In this document: positions 32,788 through 45,481 of the stretch, piece by piece | Numbering within the stretch: position 1 is the stretch's first letter | Layout: each line of letters begins with the position of its first letter | Assembly: GCA_025093985.1 (NCBI GenBank) | Contig: JACAAK010000011.1 | Coordinates: 2,225,338 to 2,289,337, forward strand | DNA: 64,000 nt | Reading direction: 5' to 3' | DNA from: Calvatia gigantea | Lineage: Eukaryota > Basidiomycota > Agaricomycetes > Agaricales > Lycoperdaceae | Made by a program: the position numbers and the translations under genes | Notes under the pieces: generated by a model | The model's database searches: none | What the model saw: only the letters and a program-made list of their open reading frames with translations | Told to the model about the DNA's origin: nothing

Positions 32788-34305
32788 CTAGATACTGTGT
32801 GTACCAAGAGTTACTTGAGGGGACGTAAGATGAGAAGATTGCACCCACCCAACCGACGTGGAGAAGCTTGCACAAGCTCCGAGGACACAGTAGAAGTGAC
32901 TCCAGGAAGGTGTTGCCAATGAACTATTCATCTGTTCTTTTCCCGTTAGCAAAGGCGACCGTGATGGTGGTGGTACTGGTGCAAGCAGAATTCGGTAGAA
33001 GGAAGGAATGCTTACCCTTCTCAAACACCCCTCGTCACTGATCTCGGGTTGTTGATTTTCGGGGGGCCGAACTTGGTTTAATCGTACCCAGAGAACTAGC
33101 GTGGGCGGCGAGTGATCAAAATCATATGAACCCATCGTTTCCAATGCACCACAAGAGATTAGAATGGTTCGCATTGATACATGAAAAAGAATAAGTCAAG
33201 ATTGCCGCCGCCCTTGGGGTTATTTGGAGGATGGTCCCCGTCGTTGCTATTAGGTCAGCCCCTTGGCTGATTTTACGTTGTACAGTACAAAAGCCCCAAG
33301 TTACCGTTGAAGATTATGAGTATTTTGTTCCTCGTTCGGGGTGTCGCTTTCACCGTTGTTCGGCAGCCGGATTCGGTCATCATTCCGAGTTCCTTATCAC
33401 GAACTCCTTCGTAATTTCCGTTCCATAATCCGTCACCTCTGTGGCCGCCCGTCCTAGCCATCGTAAACATGTCCTTTGTGTAGCTGCTGTAAGTGAAATC
33501 TCCACACCACCGATCATACACCTTATTTCCCCCACAACTACGAAACCCGCACTACATTAGCCATCGTAAACATGTCCTCTATGTAGCTGTTGTAAGTAAA
33601 ATCTCCTTGTGAATTGATTCCGCCCATGCCATAATTCTGCACCCCTTAACGCTCGTGCTGGACTATCTCCACTTCTCTCCCCTCTCGGCTGATTGCGTAT
33701 CTTTCAAATCTATCGGACAGCCTTGGATAATTACTTAATTTATTTTAGGGTCACTACGCCACCGCTCTTGTTCCTCGGCATAACCTCAGCACCCTTTCCC
33801 TTGATCTCCGGGTTTACCATGAAACATAGTGATAGTGAGAGTCACCCGTTGGCAACTTCAAGAATATGAAATTATGTGTACACTCACGTATCTCTGGTTA
33901 ATGTGTGTGGAGGTATTGGCCAGTGACATGTGAAAGGCGCACGCTATTATTTATGAAGGAGAGACAGAATAGAGCAACAGGCCTGGGACGACATAGATTT
34001 TGATCCAGATCGCTCAATCTCTGATCTGTAATCTCTGGTCTGGTCTAAAGTCACATATCATGGAGGTCAGTAGGTTTTTTCCCCTGGTGGTAGGAGAAAA
34101 AAAGGAGGCCACTCCTGAAAGTAGGCTGATTACCTCGCGTGAGGTTCGGCGCTGTTGGAAACCTTCGCAGTCCAAGTCATACCGACAAGGATTCCGGTTG
34201 GACAGGTCAACGGAAGCCGCGAGCGTCTACATGCATTACATAAGCAAGGACGTGACTACACAATGCCAAAAAGTGCAAAGGGCAGTTCTCTCATAGACCA
34301 CAGCT
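32788..34305. other. Intergenic region with a 49-bp direct repeat
   Basis: It contains the repeat pair 33455-33503 and 33558-33606. Otherwise there are only short frames. The last 300 bp are the presumed BRR2 promoter and 5' UTR; I see no clear core motif. Confidence 0.4.
33455..33606 (-). repeat. Two 49-bp direct repeats, 103 bp apart
   Basis: Copies at 33455-33503 and 33558-33606 differ at about five positions. On the minus strand both can be read as G-D-F-T-Y-[SN]-S-Y-x-x-D-M-F-T-M-A, and several differences are silent or conservative. This hints at a duplicated coding segment of an unrecognised small gene (frame 33273-33521 and upstream). Confidence 0.45.
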
Positions 34306-37300
34306 ATGTCTGGCCGACCAGGAAAACCAGATCTCTCTGGATACAACTACGGCGCTATCTCCTCCCTCGTCCTCACTGCGGATAGGTCTGCACTTCCTCG
34401 TAGGGACAAGGAACCAGATGGCGCACCTACTTCGCTCGCTGGACGCATCGACCCTAGGGAAATGGGTTCGCGCGCTTTTCGTCAGGCCCCAAAAGACCTA
34501 GACAAAAAGAAGAAAAAAGCTGCTGCAGAACACGAGCATACGGAGAAGCCGGCGAAGCGGAGAGCGGAGGCTGCTGGATTTGGGTATACGGATATCATCG
34601 AGGCGACACAGGATGTGGAGGGACTCACTTACCGGCCTCGGACGGCAGAGACGCGCGAGGTGTATGAACTTATGCTCTCGGGTGTCCATACGGCTCTTGG
34701 AGATCAGGCGCAGGATATTGTGCGGAGTGCCGCTGATGCAGTGCTGGAGACGCTCAAGAATGACGCGTTGAAGGATTTCGACAAAAAACGTGAGATTGAG
34801 GATGTCCTCGGTCCCATCAACTCGGAGCAGTTTTCACAGTTGCTGAGTCTTTCGAAAAAGATCACGGACTACCATGCAGACGATGAAATTATGGCTGATC
34901 CTGATATGGAGCGGAAGGACGCTGAGATTGACGATGAGGTGGGAGTCGCTGTCGTGTTTGACGAAGAGGAGAAGGAGGAGGATGATGATGAGGGTTACGA
35001 GATTCGAGATGAGTCAGACGATGAAGAGGAGGAAGAAGAAGCCGAAGAAGCGGAGGAGGCACCTGCGGCAGAGGAGGGCGAGGGGCTGGTGATAGGTGGC
35101 GAAGGGCGTGAAAAAGGACCAAAGGCTCAAAAGGACGTTGTACCCCCACACACGATCGATGGTTTCTGGGTTCAACGTCAAATTTCAGAAATCTACCCAG
35201 ACCCAGTCACGGCTGCTGACAAGGCCGCCTCCGTCCTTTCCATTCCTCGGTTCCGAATCGAGTCTTCGTGACTGCGAAAACCAGCTTATGGAGCTCTTCG
35301 ATTACCAAAGCCACCACATCATCCAAGTATTCATTAAAAACCGCGATGCTATCGTTTGGTGTACGAAACTCATGCGAAGTGACGCTGACGAACGCGTGAA
35401 TGTAGAAGTCGCTATGAGGGAAAAAGGTGTTGGTTGGATTTTGCGCGAACTAGCTGGGGACAAGCAAGCAAAGGCAGAGGCGGACGCTATGGATGTCGAT
35501 GAAGTAAAACCCGAGGTCCCCAAGACTGCTACCCTTGCGCCAGGGCTCCACTGTCCAGCCAAAACGCGTTCTCGACCTCGAGAGCATGGCATTCAGCCAG
35601 GGCGGCCATCTCATGTCAAACAAAAAATGTAAACTCCCTGAAGGGTCGTTCAAACGTTCAAAGAAAGGCTACGAAGAAATTCACGTCCCTGCGCCCAAGT
35701 CGAAGCCTGTCACTGACAACGAGCTTGTCCCGATCTCTTCCCTTCCTGTTTGGGCGCGTGAGGCGTTTACTGTCCCTCGTCTCAACCGTGTCCAGAGCAA
35801 ACTTTTCCCAATTGCTTTTGGTACCGACGAACCGATTCTTCTTTGTGCCCCCACCGGCGCTGGCAAGGTAGGCCCGTGCGTTCAGTATTCAATTATTCTC
35901 TCACTCACGCGTTGACAGACCAATGTTGCGATGCTCACCATCCTCAATGAGTTGTCCAAATGGCGCAACGAGGAGACCGGTGAATTTCAACTCGACGGCT
36001 TCAAGATTATCTACATTGCGCCCATGAAAGCTCTCGTACAGGAAATGGTCGGCAATTTCTCGGCGCGCCTCAAAGTCTTCGGTATCAAAGTCGGCGAACT
36101 CACTGGAGATGCCCAAATGACCAAGCAGCAAATCGCCGAGACCCAAATCATCGTCACCACCCCCGAGAAATGGGATGTTATCACGCGGAAGAGCACCGAT
36201 ACTAGTTACACTAACCTCGTCCGACTCGTTATTATCGACGAGATCCACTTGTTGCATGATGAACGTGGCCCTGTGCTTGAAGCTATCGTTGCGCGTACGA
36301 TCAGGCGGATGGAGCAGACGAACGAGTATGTTCGTCTTGTTGGTCTCTCTGCCACACTTCCCAACTACCAAGATGTTGCCACTTTCCTCCGCGTCGACGA
36401 GAAGAAGGGCCTCTTTTACTTTGATGCCACCTACCGTCCTTGCGCACTTCAACAACAGTTCATTGGTATCACGGAGAAAAAGGCGATCAAACGGTATCAA
36501 GTTATGAACGAGGTGTGCTACGAGAAGGTCCTTGATCAAGCCGGGAAGAACCAGACGCTCGTCTTTGTCCACTCGCGAAAAGAAACTGCGAAGACCGCCA
36601 AGTTTTTGCGGGACATGGCGGTGGAGAAGGAGACGATTGTGCAGTTTGTAAAGCCTGAGGGTGCCACCCGCGAGATTCTGACTGAAGAATCGTCGAACGC
36701 GAAGGACCCAAATTTGCGCGACCTTCTCCCTTTCGGATTCGCCATCCACCATGCGGGTATGTCCCGTGAAGATCGGACACTCGTCGAAGACCTCTTCGCT
36801 GAAGGTCACGTCCAAGTCCTCGTCTGCACAGCGACTCTTGCGTGGGGTGTTAACCTTCCTGCACATACCGTCATCATCAAGGGCACGCAAATATATAACC
36901 CGGAAAAAGGACGTTGGGTCGAGCTTTCGAGTCAAGATGTGTTGCAGATGTTGGGACGCGCTGGGAGGCCACAGTATGATACGTTCGGAGAGGGCGTCAT
37001 CATTACGAATCATCAGGAGTTGCAGTACTACCTGAGTTTGTTGAACCAGCAGTTGCCGATTGAGAGTCAGTTCGTGGCGAAGTTGGCGGATAATCTGAAT
37101 GCGGAGGTTGTATTGGGGACGATTAGGAATCGGGATGAGGCGGTACAGTGGTTGGGTTACACTTACCTGTAAGTTGCTCTGGATTTTTTTTTTTTTGACG
37201 GCGTATTTTAACTAACGTGTAACGCAGGTACGTGCGGATGTTGAAGGATCCTGGGCTGTACGGTGTTGGCGTTGACTACCAGGACGATGCGAGCCTCATT

Positions 37301-40300
37301 CAAAAACGCGCAGATGTCGTGCACTCCTGCCGCGGTGCTCCTGGAGAAATGCCAACTCATCAAGTATGAACGCGCTTCGGGACGGTTCCAGAGCACAGAA
37401 CTTGGCAAGATCGCCTCCCACTACTACGTAACGTATAATTCGATGATGGTGTATAACAAGCACCTCAAACCATCCATGTCGACGCTCGAGCTTTTTAGGG
37501 TCTTTGCGTTGTCAAACGAGTTCAAGCTTATCCCTGTCCGCCAGGAGGAGAAGCTGGAGTTGGGGAAGTTGTTGGAACGCGTACCGATCCCAGTCAAGGA
37601 GAGTGTAGAGGAGCCAGCTGCTAAGATCAACGTACTCCTTCCAGGCGTACATCTCGCAGTTAAAGTTGGAAGGGTTTGTGTTGGTCGCAGATATGGTCTT
37701 TGTTCAACAGTCTGCCGGACGGTGAGTTTCCCCTCCCGTTTCTTGTGTGTTTTATGCTCATTAATCCTGTAGTATCCTTCGCGCTATGTTCGAGATCTGC
37801 CTGAAGCGTGGGTGGGCGGTTCCTGCGAAAGCGGCTCTGGATCTATGCAAGATGGTCGATAAGAGGATGTGGGGATCTATGACGCCATTGAGGCAGTTCA
37901 GGGGTGTGCCAACCGAGGTTATTCGGAAGGCGGAAGGCAAACAATTCGTGAGTGATTGCATGCATGTTTCTTGGGTATGGCACTGATTATGTCTAAGCCT
38001 TGGTATCGATACTTCGACCTCACACCTCCTGAAATTGGTGAGCTGATTGGCATTCCGAACGCGGGTAAGCTGGTGCATAGACTAGGTGCACAGTTTCCCC
38101 AAGCTTCAGTTAGTGTCTTTGTGGTCTTTTGGAGGTTCTCGCTGATGGTATGTGTACAGGTTACAAGCGCAGGTTCAACCAATTACCCGATCGCTCCTCC
38201 GCATCGATCTCTCCATCATCCCCGACTTCCGTTGGGATGAGAAAATTCATGGCACCGCCGAGACGTTCATTATCCTCGTCGAAGATGTCGATGGTGAAGT
38301 CATCCTTTTCCACGACAGCTTCGTCCTCCGCCAGCGCTACGCCGAGGATGAGCATAACATCACTATCACTGTTCCTATGTTCGAGCCCGTCCCCCCAAAC
38401 TACTATATCTCCGTCATATCGGATAGGTGGCTACATTCCGAGACTAAACTCCCCATCAGCTTCAAACACCTCATTCTCCCGGCAAAATTCCCAATCCCTA
38501 CGCCTCTCCTTGATCTTCAACCACTTCCTCTGTCGGCACTCAACAACAAGGAATTCCAAGCTATCTACGATAACTCGATCGAAAAGTTCAACAAGATTCA
38601 AACGCAAGTCTTTACAGCCTTGTATTCATCTGATGAAAACGTCTTCATTCGGCGCACCAACGGGCAGCGGCAAGACTATCTGCGCAGAGTTTGCTCTGCT
38701 GAGATTGTGGAGTAAGCGGGAACAGCCAAGGGCTGTGTGCATTGAGCCGTTCCAGGAAATGGTGGATCAGCGGGTAGAAGAGTGGAGGAAGAAGTTTGGG
38801 AGGTTGCAGGATGGGAAGGAGATCGTGGGACTCACAGGAGAAACAAGTGCGGATTTGAGGTTGTTGGAGAAGGCGGACGTCGTCGTGTGCACGCCTACAC
38901 AAGTGAGTCCGCTTTCTGTATAACGTTGAAACCCTGCACTGATGGGCTGTTTCAGTGGGATGTTCTGTCGAGGCGCTGGCGTCAGAGGAAGAACGTCCAA
39001 AATATCGGATTGTTGATCGCTGACGAGATCCAGCAAGTCGGAGGAGAGGTTGGGCCCACGTACGAGGTCGTTATCTCGAGGACGAGGTACGTGGCATTCC
39101 AGACGAAAGTACCTACGCGTATTGTTGCGTGCGGTGTCTCGCTTGCGAACGCGGAGGACCTTGGAGAGTGGATCGGCGCCAAGTCCCACACCATCTTCAA
39201 CTTCTCACCGAAGTCAGTGTTCCTGCCAGATTTCTATGACCCCCTTAAAAGCTGATCATATATATAGTGCCCGCCCATTGAATATGGAGATCCATATCCA
39301 GTCATTCACCATCCCCCACTTCCCGTCTCTCATGATTGCAATGTCGAAGCCCGCTTATCTCGCCATCCTTGAACACTCTCCCACGAAGCCTGTTATTGTC
39401 TTCGTCCCCTCGCGTCGGCAATGTCGTCTCACCGTCGACGATCTCCTCACTCATTGCACGGCCGATGACATCCCTGACCGCTTCCTCAATATTGAGCTTG
39501 AACATCTCCAGCCCCATTTGGACCATATCCACGACCAAGGGCTGGCAGAGACGTTGAAGCATGGCATTGGGTACTATCATGAGGCCTTGGATAAACAAGA
39601 CAAGTACGATCGTGCGGCGCTTGTTTGAGTCTGGTGCAATTCAGGTTCTCGTTGCCTCTAAGGTTGGTTGTACTTGGGTGTCTGAGACTTGGTGCTAACA
39701 GTAATAACACAGGATACTTCGTGGAGCTTGCCCGTCGCAAGCCACATGGTAATTATTATGGGCGTACAACATTACGAGGGCAAGGAACATCGATATGTTG
39801 ATTACCCTGTCATGGACGTCCTGCAGATGATGGGCCGCGCATGCCGACCAAGGGAGGACTTCAAATAGTCGGTGCGTGCTGATGTGCCAGCAGACGAGGA
39901 AGGACTTTTACAAGAAGTTCCTCGCGGAGGGTTTGCCGATTGAATCACATCTCCCCACCCACTTGTTGCACGATTATTTCTTGGCGGAGATCGCGGTGAA
40001 GACAATCGAGAACAAACAGGATGCCATGGTGAGTGGTATTCGTGGTGGGTGTGAGTGTCAGACTGTCCTGACATCTCATTGTAGGACATCCTTACTTGGA
40101 CGTACTTCTACCGCCGCATGACGCAGAACCCGAACTACTATAATCTGCACAACTGTTAGCCACCAACACCTATCAGGACCACCTGTCCGAGTTGGTGGAG
40201 AACACATTAAGCGATCTGGTCAATTCAAAATGTATCGCAATTGGTGAGCAATCCAGTTGGGATGGCCAAGCTAATGGACTGACCATACCGAACAGAGGAC

Positions 40301-41481
40301 GAGATGGACGTTTCGGCACTCAACCTCGGTATGATTGCGGCATACTATAACATCTCCTGTAAGTACCAGACACCATCCTACGTGGAGGCGTTTCCTGATT
40401 TTGGACCAGATGTCACCGTGGAGGTGTATACCCTCTCGCTCAAGGAACGTACCAAACTCAAAGGTCTCCTCGAAGTTGTTTCCTCATCTGCCGAGTTTGA
40501 AACCATCCCGATCCGCCGTCATGAAGATGTAATACTCCGCCGCATTTACGACCGCGTTCCCGTTAAACTCGACCGCGCCGACTTCGAAGCACCACATTTT
40601 AAAACATTCCTGCTTCTTCAGGCTCATTTCTCACGTTTACAACTCCCGCCTGACCTTGCTGCGGACCAGGGGCTCGTATTAGAGAAAATTTTGAACTTAT
40701 TGTCCGCCTGCGTGGACGTTATGTCTTCTAATGCCTGGTTGAACGCACTTGGTGCGATGGATTTGTCGCAGATGTGTGTACAGGCCGTATGGGAGAAGGA
40801 CTCGCCGTTGAAACAAATTCCTCATTTCGAACCAGAAGTAAGCCGCGCCATTCTGTGGTGTCCCATAGAACAGTGTCTGACGTTAGTACACTAGGTCATT
40901 AAGCGATGCAGTCAGGCGGGCATTGAAACAGTGTATGATATCATGGAGATGGAGGATCAAGACCGCACAAAGCTGCTGCGAATGACACCCTCCCAAATGT
41001 ACGTCGCTCCCCCTTGACGCTCTCAGCTTATCACTGAATGAACTTCAGGCGTGACGTTGCCATGTTTGTTAACTCATACCCCACACTCGATGTCTCCTAC
41101 GAACTTGTCAAGGGCGAGTACACGGCTGGCGCCCCCATCATGCTCAAGGCCACCCTTGCACGTGACGTCGACGAGGACGAAGAGGACACCGAACAGACGG
41201 TTATCGCACCGTTTTATCCATCCAAAAAGCTCGCCAACTGGTGGGTTGTCCTCGGAGATAGGGATAGCCGACAGCTCTATGTCATCAAAAAGGTCACCGT
41301 AACCAAGAGCCTCGTCGTCAAGCTCGAGTTTACCTTGCCGAAGGGCACTCATCGCCCTCGACTCTACGTCGTGTGCGATTCGTACGTTGGTGCAGACCAC
41401 GATATCGAGCTCGACCCCATCGAGGTTGCCGAGGGCGAGGAAAGTGATAGCGACGAGGATATGGAGAGTGATGAAGAGTGA
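34306..41481 (+). CDS. BRR2: BRR2-like U5 snRNP 200-kDa RNA helicase
   Basis: The Ski2-like helicase that unwinds U4/U6 during spliceosome activation. Fourteen exons: 34306-35867, 35919-37168, 37228-37721, 37773-37947, 37998-38108, 38160-38902, 38956-39212, 39268-39662, 39713-40028, 40085-40243, 40296-40358, 40410-40837, 40895-40998 and 41049-41481. The N-terminal tail has SADRS-like [14 protein letters not shown] and an acidic stretch. Cassette 1 has [43 protein letters not shown] and [12 protein letters not shown], then Sec63. Cassette 2 has GAPTGSGKT, a degenerate DEIQ box and VASKDTSW, then a second Sec63. Ten single extra bases (see findings) interrupt the frame. Without them the exons total 6480 bp, 2159 aa, normal for Brr2. 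Purifying selection on both sides argues for a working gene. Confidence 0.92.
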
Positions 41482-41780
41482 AAAATGATAGCACTGTGCC
41501 CGAAACTATTTCGCTATCTGCCTGTTTTGCAACTGTACCCATATATCGTAGGTAATGATTTGGTGATAAATGCATTGATATCCATATAACGTGCCCATAA
41601 TCCCCCTAACCCCCGTCACTTATACCTGATATCTCCTGTCGGTGTTTTTCGCTTAAAATTTGGCAAGAGGGTACAAGATGGATATCCGAATAGTTTCATG
41701 GTTTTTCAGAACATCCCCAGCGCCTATTTCTCTGGACTTTGAGCATTTTCCTCCATCAGTCTCGTTTCATTCTCCATATC

Positions 41781-43432
41781 ATGAGCGGCAGGCTTCCGAT
41801 GGGTTGTGCGATGCGGGTCGTCAGGTATTTCTCACCCACCGGAGCAGAGCCGGATATCCCCGTGAAGGATCTTGATGCTGAGTGCTACACTGGTTACACC
41901 TTCTCTAAGACAACCACCTCGCTGAGCTTTCATCTCTGCCTCGTCATAAGATCTCATCAATACCGTGTCCTAACGGAAGGATGCCTGTGGGATTTCACTG
42001 GGCTCCCATTAGAGGTGTTGACCGAGATTGCACACCTCCTCAGCACAGTTGATGTTGTCGCTCTTTCTCAGACAAACAAGCTCCTTTATGAGCTATCGTC
42101 TTCTCACTATGTCTGGCTGTCTCTTGCAAACGATTGTCGATCGGAATAACATGATAATATCTCCCCGGAGGAAGGACCACTTTCGATACTCCCCACCTCT
42201 CTTATTCGTAAATGACTCACCAAACGTGCCCCCGTTGACCTTCTTTGGAACAGAAATGGAACAGACGGCCTAGAAGTGCGCAGACGTAACTTCTACTTCC
42301 CCCCAGAGAAATGTGACATATTGGTTCCCGGTCTCGAGGAGGCGGCGTCTACGCATGCGATTTAGATTTGCGATTGCCCCGAACCAAAATTATTGATTCC
42401 GTCCCAGGGCGACATGCCTCCTCAACCTATCCGCAACATGGACGTAATTGTCGACCACGTGGCCCCAAGGTTGGAATTTACACTTGCCTTTGGAGGCGTT
42501 GGCCTGATCTACAATCGTAAAATTAACTTTTACATGCCTCATGCTTGTTAATTGACGACACTTTAGCCACAGGGTCGTTTAGTAATTGCGTGGGTCCATA
42601 CCTATAAAGTAACCATGAAAACTGAAGGGCAATTGACTACACTCGCGGCCACGAAAATAACATCCGTTCCTGCCGTGAAGGCCTATGGAAAATCCGACAT
42701 CGTGGTGACTGACACCCTTCTAGCTTGTGGGGCTCAGACTACGGGGAAATTTTGGACATTTTATCGAAATATTTCAATGGAAAGAATGTTCATGTACACA
42801 TGTACGATGGGACTATCACTTCGTCTTCAGCCTGGATACAGGATTGTCAGTCAGGATTTTACAGATTTTTTGCGACTCGACTGACTTAAGTCAAGGTTAA
42901 AATATATCTCGTTGGGAATTATCAAATACTCTGCGTGGAGGGCGGGGGAATCTATCGTCTAGCCCTTTATGACATCCCTCCGTTCCAATCGACCCCCCTT
43001 GGAGACCTCAAGAACATAGATATGCATCCGCTAACACCACCGAGGTGGGAGTTCCGGATTGGCCCAAGGGTGTTAAGGGGTTGCCCCGGTTTTTCAAGGC
43101 TTTATTTTGACAAGCCGTTATCGGTTTATCGCGTGGTAATAAGCATGCCCTTTGGCATTTGGGGATCTGTTATCCCGGAGGACCCAGTTCATGGCCCACC
43201 AAGTATGACGTTGTTGTTGGATTTCAACGCTGAGGCGCTCGGACGACGGTTCCCAGATTTGCACAATGTCGCGCCAGCTGTTGGGTTGCATAAAGGATTC
43301 GCCTATTACGGAACGTCGACGGGACTTAGGTTAGGCTGGGATTGGAGTAAACAAGGCCGCGATCGGGGGGATGAAGCTGGGGGGGTGCTAGGTTGCGAAG
43401 GCGGGGATTATTCACTTGGAGCCGGAGCGTAA
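41781..43432 (+). CDS. F-box protein, frame broken or introns unresolved
   Basis: The start ATG at 41781 gives MSGRLPMGCAMRVVRYF. An F-box follows at about 41995-42140: DFTGLPLEVLTEIAHLLS, then LSQTNKLLYELSSSHYVWLSL. Further open pieces fit the C-terminal body of such proteins: FYFPPEKCDILVPG and CDLDLRLPRTK near 42290-42400, QGRLVIAWVHTYKV near 42565, and 42935-43432 with IYRLALYDIPPF, RWEFRIGPRVLRG and LLLDFNAEALG. The segments lie in different frames and some joints lack convincing splice sites. It is therefore either a pseudogene or has base errors like its neighbour BRR2. It presumably acted as an SCF substrate adaptor. Confidence 0.55.
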
Positions 43433-44267
43433 ATACATGGGGAGACAGGAGAGGATGGACCTAAGTCTGGCAGTCAGATAATTTTCGATGAAGAGATCGG
43501 GAGAATTATAAAACTTAAGCAGGGACATGTTGAGGTGGTTGAATTCTTCCGATACAGCGGAGGTAACCTGAATATGCCCCTGAACTCAAAATAATTGCTA
43601 GTATGCTGATTGCTCGTTGAAGCCCTTATAATCCATGTTGCACCTACTCGTTGTGATACTCTACCCGACTTGGCATCACACATTATTCTCGGTAGCACAG
43701 TTAGAAGGGATATTACAGTCGAAACTGACGGTTGATAGGTTTGCGATGGGGGTTGGCGTACCTTGGATTGTCTGTGCTCCACATTGAGTGGAATGCCACG
43801 TTTTTGGCTTTGATCCGTTCGTCATAGCGGGATTCCTTGGAATTTGCGACATTTATAGCTATTACGGGTTTATGATCGTTTGGGTGAATTAGGTGGGGTC
43901 TCAAACAAGATGTGGTGAAGGGGTGACTGATGAATATTAGACATCAGTCAGTTTCTATCAAAGTTTTTATGTTGCACAACTACTAACTAGTCCAACAACT
44001 GGCCTTGGTCGAGGTCGCGTATTATTCACGGCGGAAAAGCGGTCAGGGAGTTGCTCGACTAAGGACCCAGCGGAGCAGTGTAAGAGGGAGAAAATTTTGG
44101 AAGCGGCTGATAAATTTAGATTTAAGTGAGACGGGCAGAGACGGATTGGAAATGTGACATTCGCTTCGGAGCGGCTGGTACATGTTGTACTTATACTAGT
44201 AGTTACGGTCAGAGGTAAGTGCTCCGTTCTCAACCCGGACCGGGGCGTTGTGGGGGTGATGTATTTA
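43433..44267. other. Intergenic region
   Basis: I see no supported gene. Frames on the minus strand at 43474-43904 lack domains and overlap the F-box 3' flank. Confidence 0.4.
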
Positions 44268-45358
44268 TCACGGGTTTTGCCGTTCAGGACAATCGAGCCA
44301 CCAATGTGGTTTGAGGCAGATGTAGCAAAGGGTTGGGGGTGGATACTGCGAGCGTACAGGACAGTCTTGGATTCTGTGCGGTCCGCCACAAGCGTGACAC
44401 TTGGTATCTTGCGCCTCTACATCTTCTTGGTTCGAAAGCGCCGTCGCTCCGGCCTCATAGTTCGTCGTTCCCGTAGTTTCACCAGAATTGGCGAGGAGTT
44501 GCAGCAGGTGTTCCTGCTCCTCTTGAGGGGTCGTTCCGCGTTCCATCCCCAAGGACGAGCGCACAAAGCGGCTAACGAGGTATGGCCAGGTTGGTCTATC
44601 GTAAACGTGTTTGAGTTTTGTTCCCCTTGATTCAAGAGCCCTGCCGTCTTTGTGATACTTTTCGTATAATTGCTCCGTGAACACGGCGAAGCGAAGGTCA
44701 CGACGAGTGATGCCTGGAACACGGCGGGAGAGGGGGGGATCCGGGCTGGCGTCTTCTTCATTCCATCTTGGACGTAAGGCAGAGTGCGTCAGGACTTGAA
44801 GAGACAAAACTGGACGTTTGTCATTTTTGAGAGTGAGGCGTGAAGGGTGGTGCTGGTGATAATTTATTTAGTGTGCGTCAGTCGTCAGGGAAAAAAATAT
44901 ACCTTTTCTTCGTTAGCCGTTGTAGCCAAGTCTACAATGAATTGGGTGGCGCAGTTGAAGTTTGCGAAGGAGTAATCTGTTGTGAGGTGTGCGATATACA
45001 GATCCTGGGAGAGGTTCGTTCAACGTTTGGGATAACAAAGCATCGAATTGGACGAACATGTCTGCTTGGGTGATTCTTTCGTGGGAGGAAATCGACACCC
45101 CATCCGCGCGCGTACAGGGGGTACAGATACTCTTCGACCTCTTTTCTTATTACCCAAAAGCTGGGCCAGCCTTTGACCGGGGCTGGTAGGTCAGGGAGGA
45201 CTGGAGGTTCGTGTGGTGCATCATTGGGCGCTTGATTTAACTGAGCTGTTGTATTAGACAAAAGTAGACAATGGATTTTAAGAACTCACGTTAACAGCGG
45301 TTGTCGCGAACGATCTTTGCGTGAATACCACATTTCTGAATACGCGGACAGAATTCAT
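44268..45358 (-). CDS. Mitochondrial PCD-like protein with two zinc knuckles
   Basis: Exon 1 (45358-45290) encodes 23 residues (MNSVRVFRNVVFTQRSFATT...), basic and Ser/Thr-rich like a mitochondrial presequence. Exon 2 starts at 45240 with a Pro-rich linker, then YLYPLYARGWGVDF. The next segments, YSFANFNCATQFIVDLATTANEEK (ending 44903) and, after a short intron, HHPSRLTLKND...VLSLQVLTHSA (from 44852) with GITRRDLRFA, match the F-x-x-F..A..F...HHP....V.L.TH pattern of pterin-4a-carbinolamine dehydratases. The C-terminus has two CX2CX3HX4C knuckles, CHACGGPHRIQDC and CYICLKPHWWLDC, before TGA at 44268. One splice junction, near 45000, is unresolved. It shares a 123-bp divergent promoter with SEC31. 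Function is inferred; activity on pterins is not assured. Confidence 0.6.
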
Positions 45359-45481
45359 CTCCCAAGGAGCAAGCAGGCAGTCGGGATCACGGGAGACGTT
45401 GTCACGTGGAGTTAAGGGCCGGGCAATGTTGTGATTTACAACGTGTCAACGCGGTATGGAGATTTCATCTCTAACGCCTTC
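45359..45481. promoter_or_regulatory. Short bidirectional promoter region
   Basis: Only 123 bp separate the ATG of the PCD-like gene (minus) from the ATG of SEC31 (plus). All core promoter elements of both must lie here or in the 5' exons. A palindromic CACGTG, the E-box type site, is at 45403-45408. Confidence 0.5.

Noticed and set aside
35901..37013. 370-codon minus-strand frame opposite BRR2 exon 2
   Set aside because: Antisense shadow of a highly conserved helicase exon, with no domain of its own.
39861..39870. AAATAG in BRR2 as a ciliate-like programmed +1 frameshift or a true nonsense mutation
   Set aside because: It is one of ten +1 sites with no shared slippery sequence. Removing one T restores the conserved residues.
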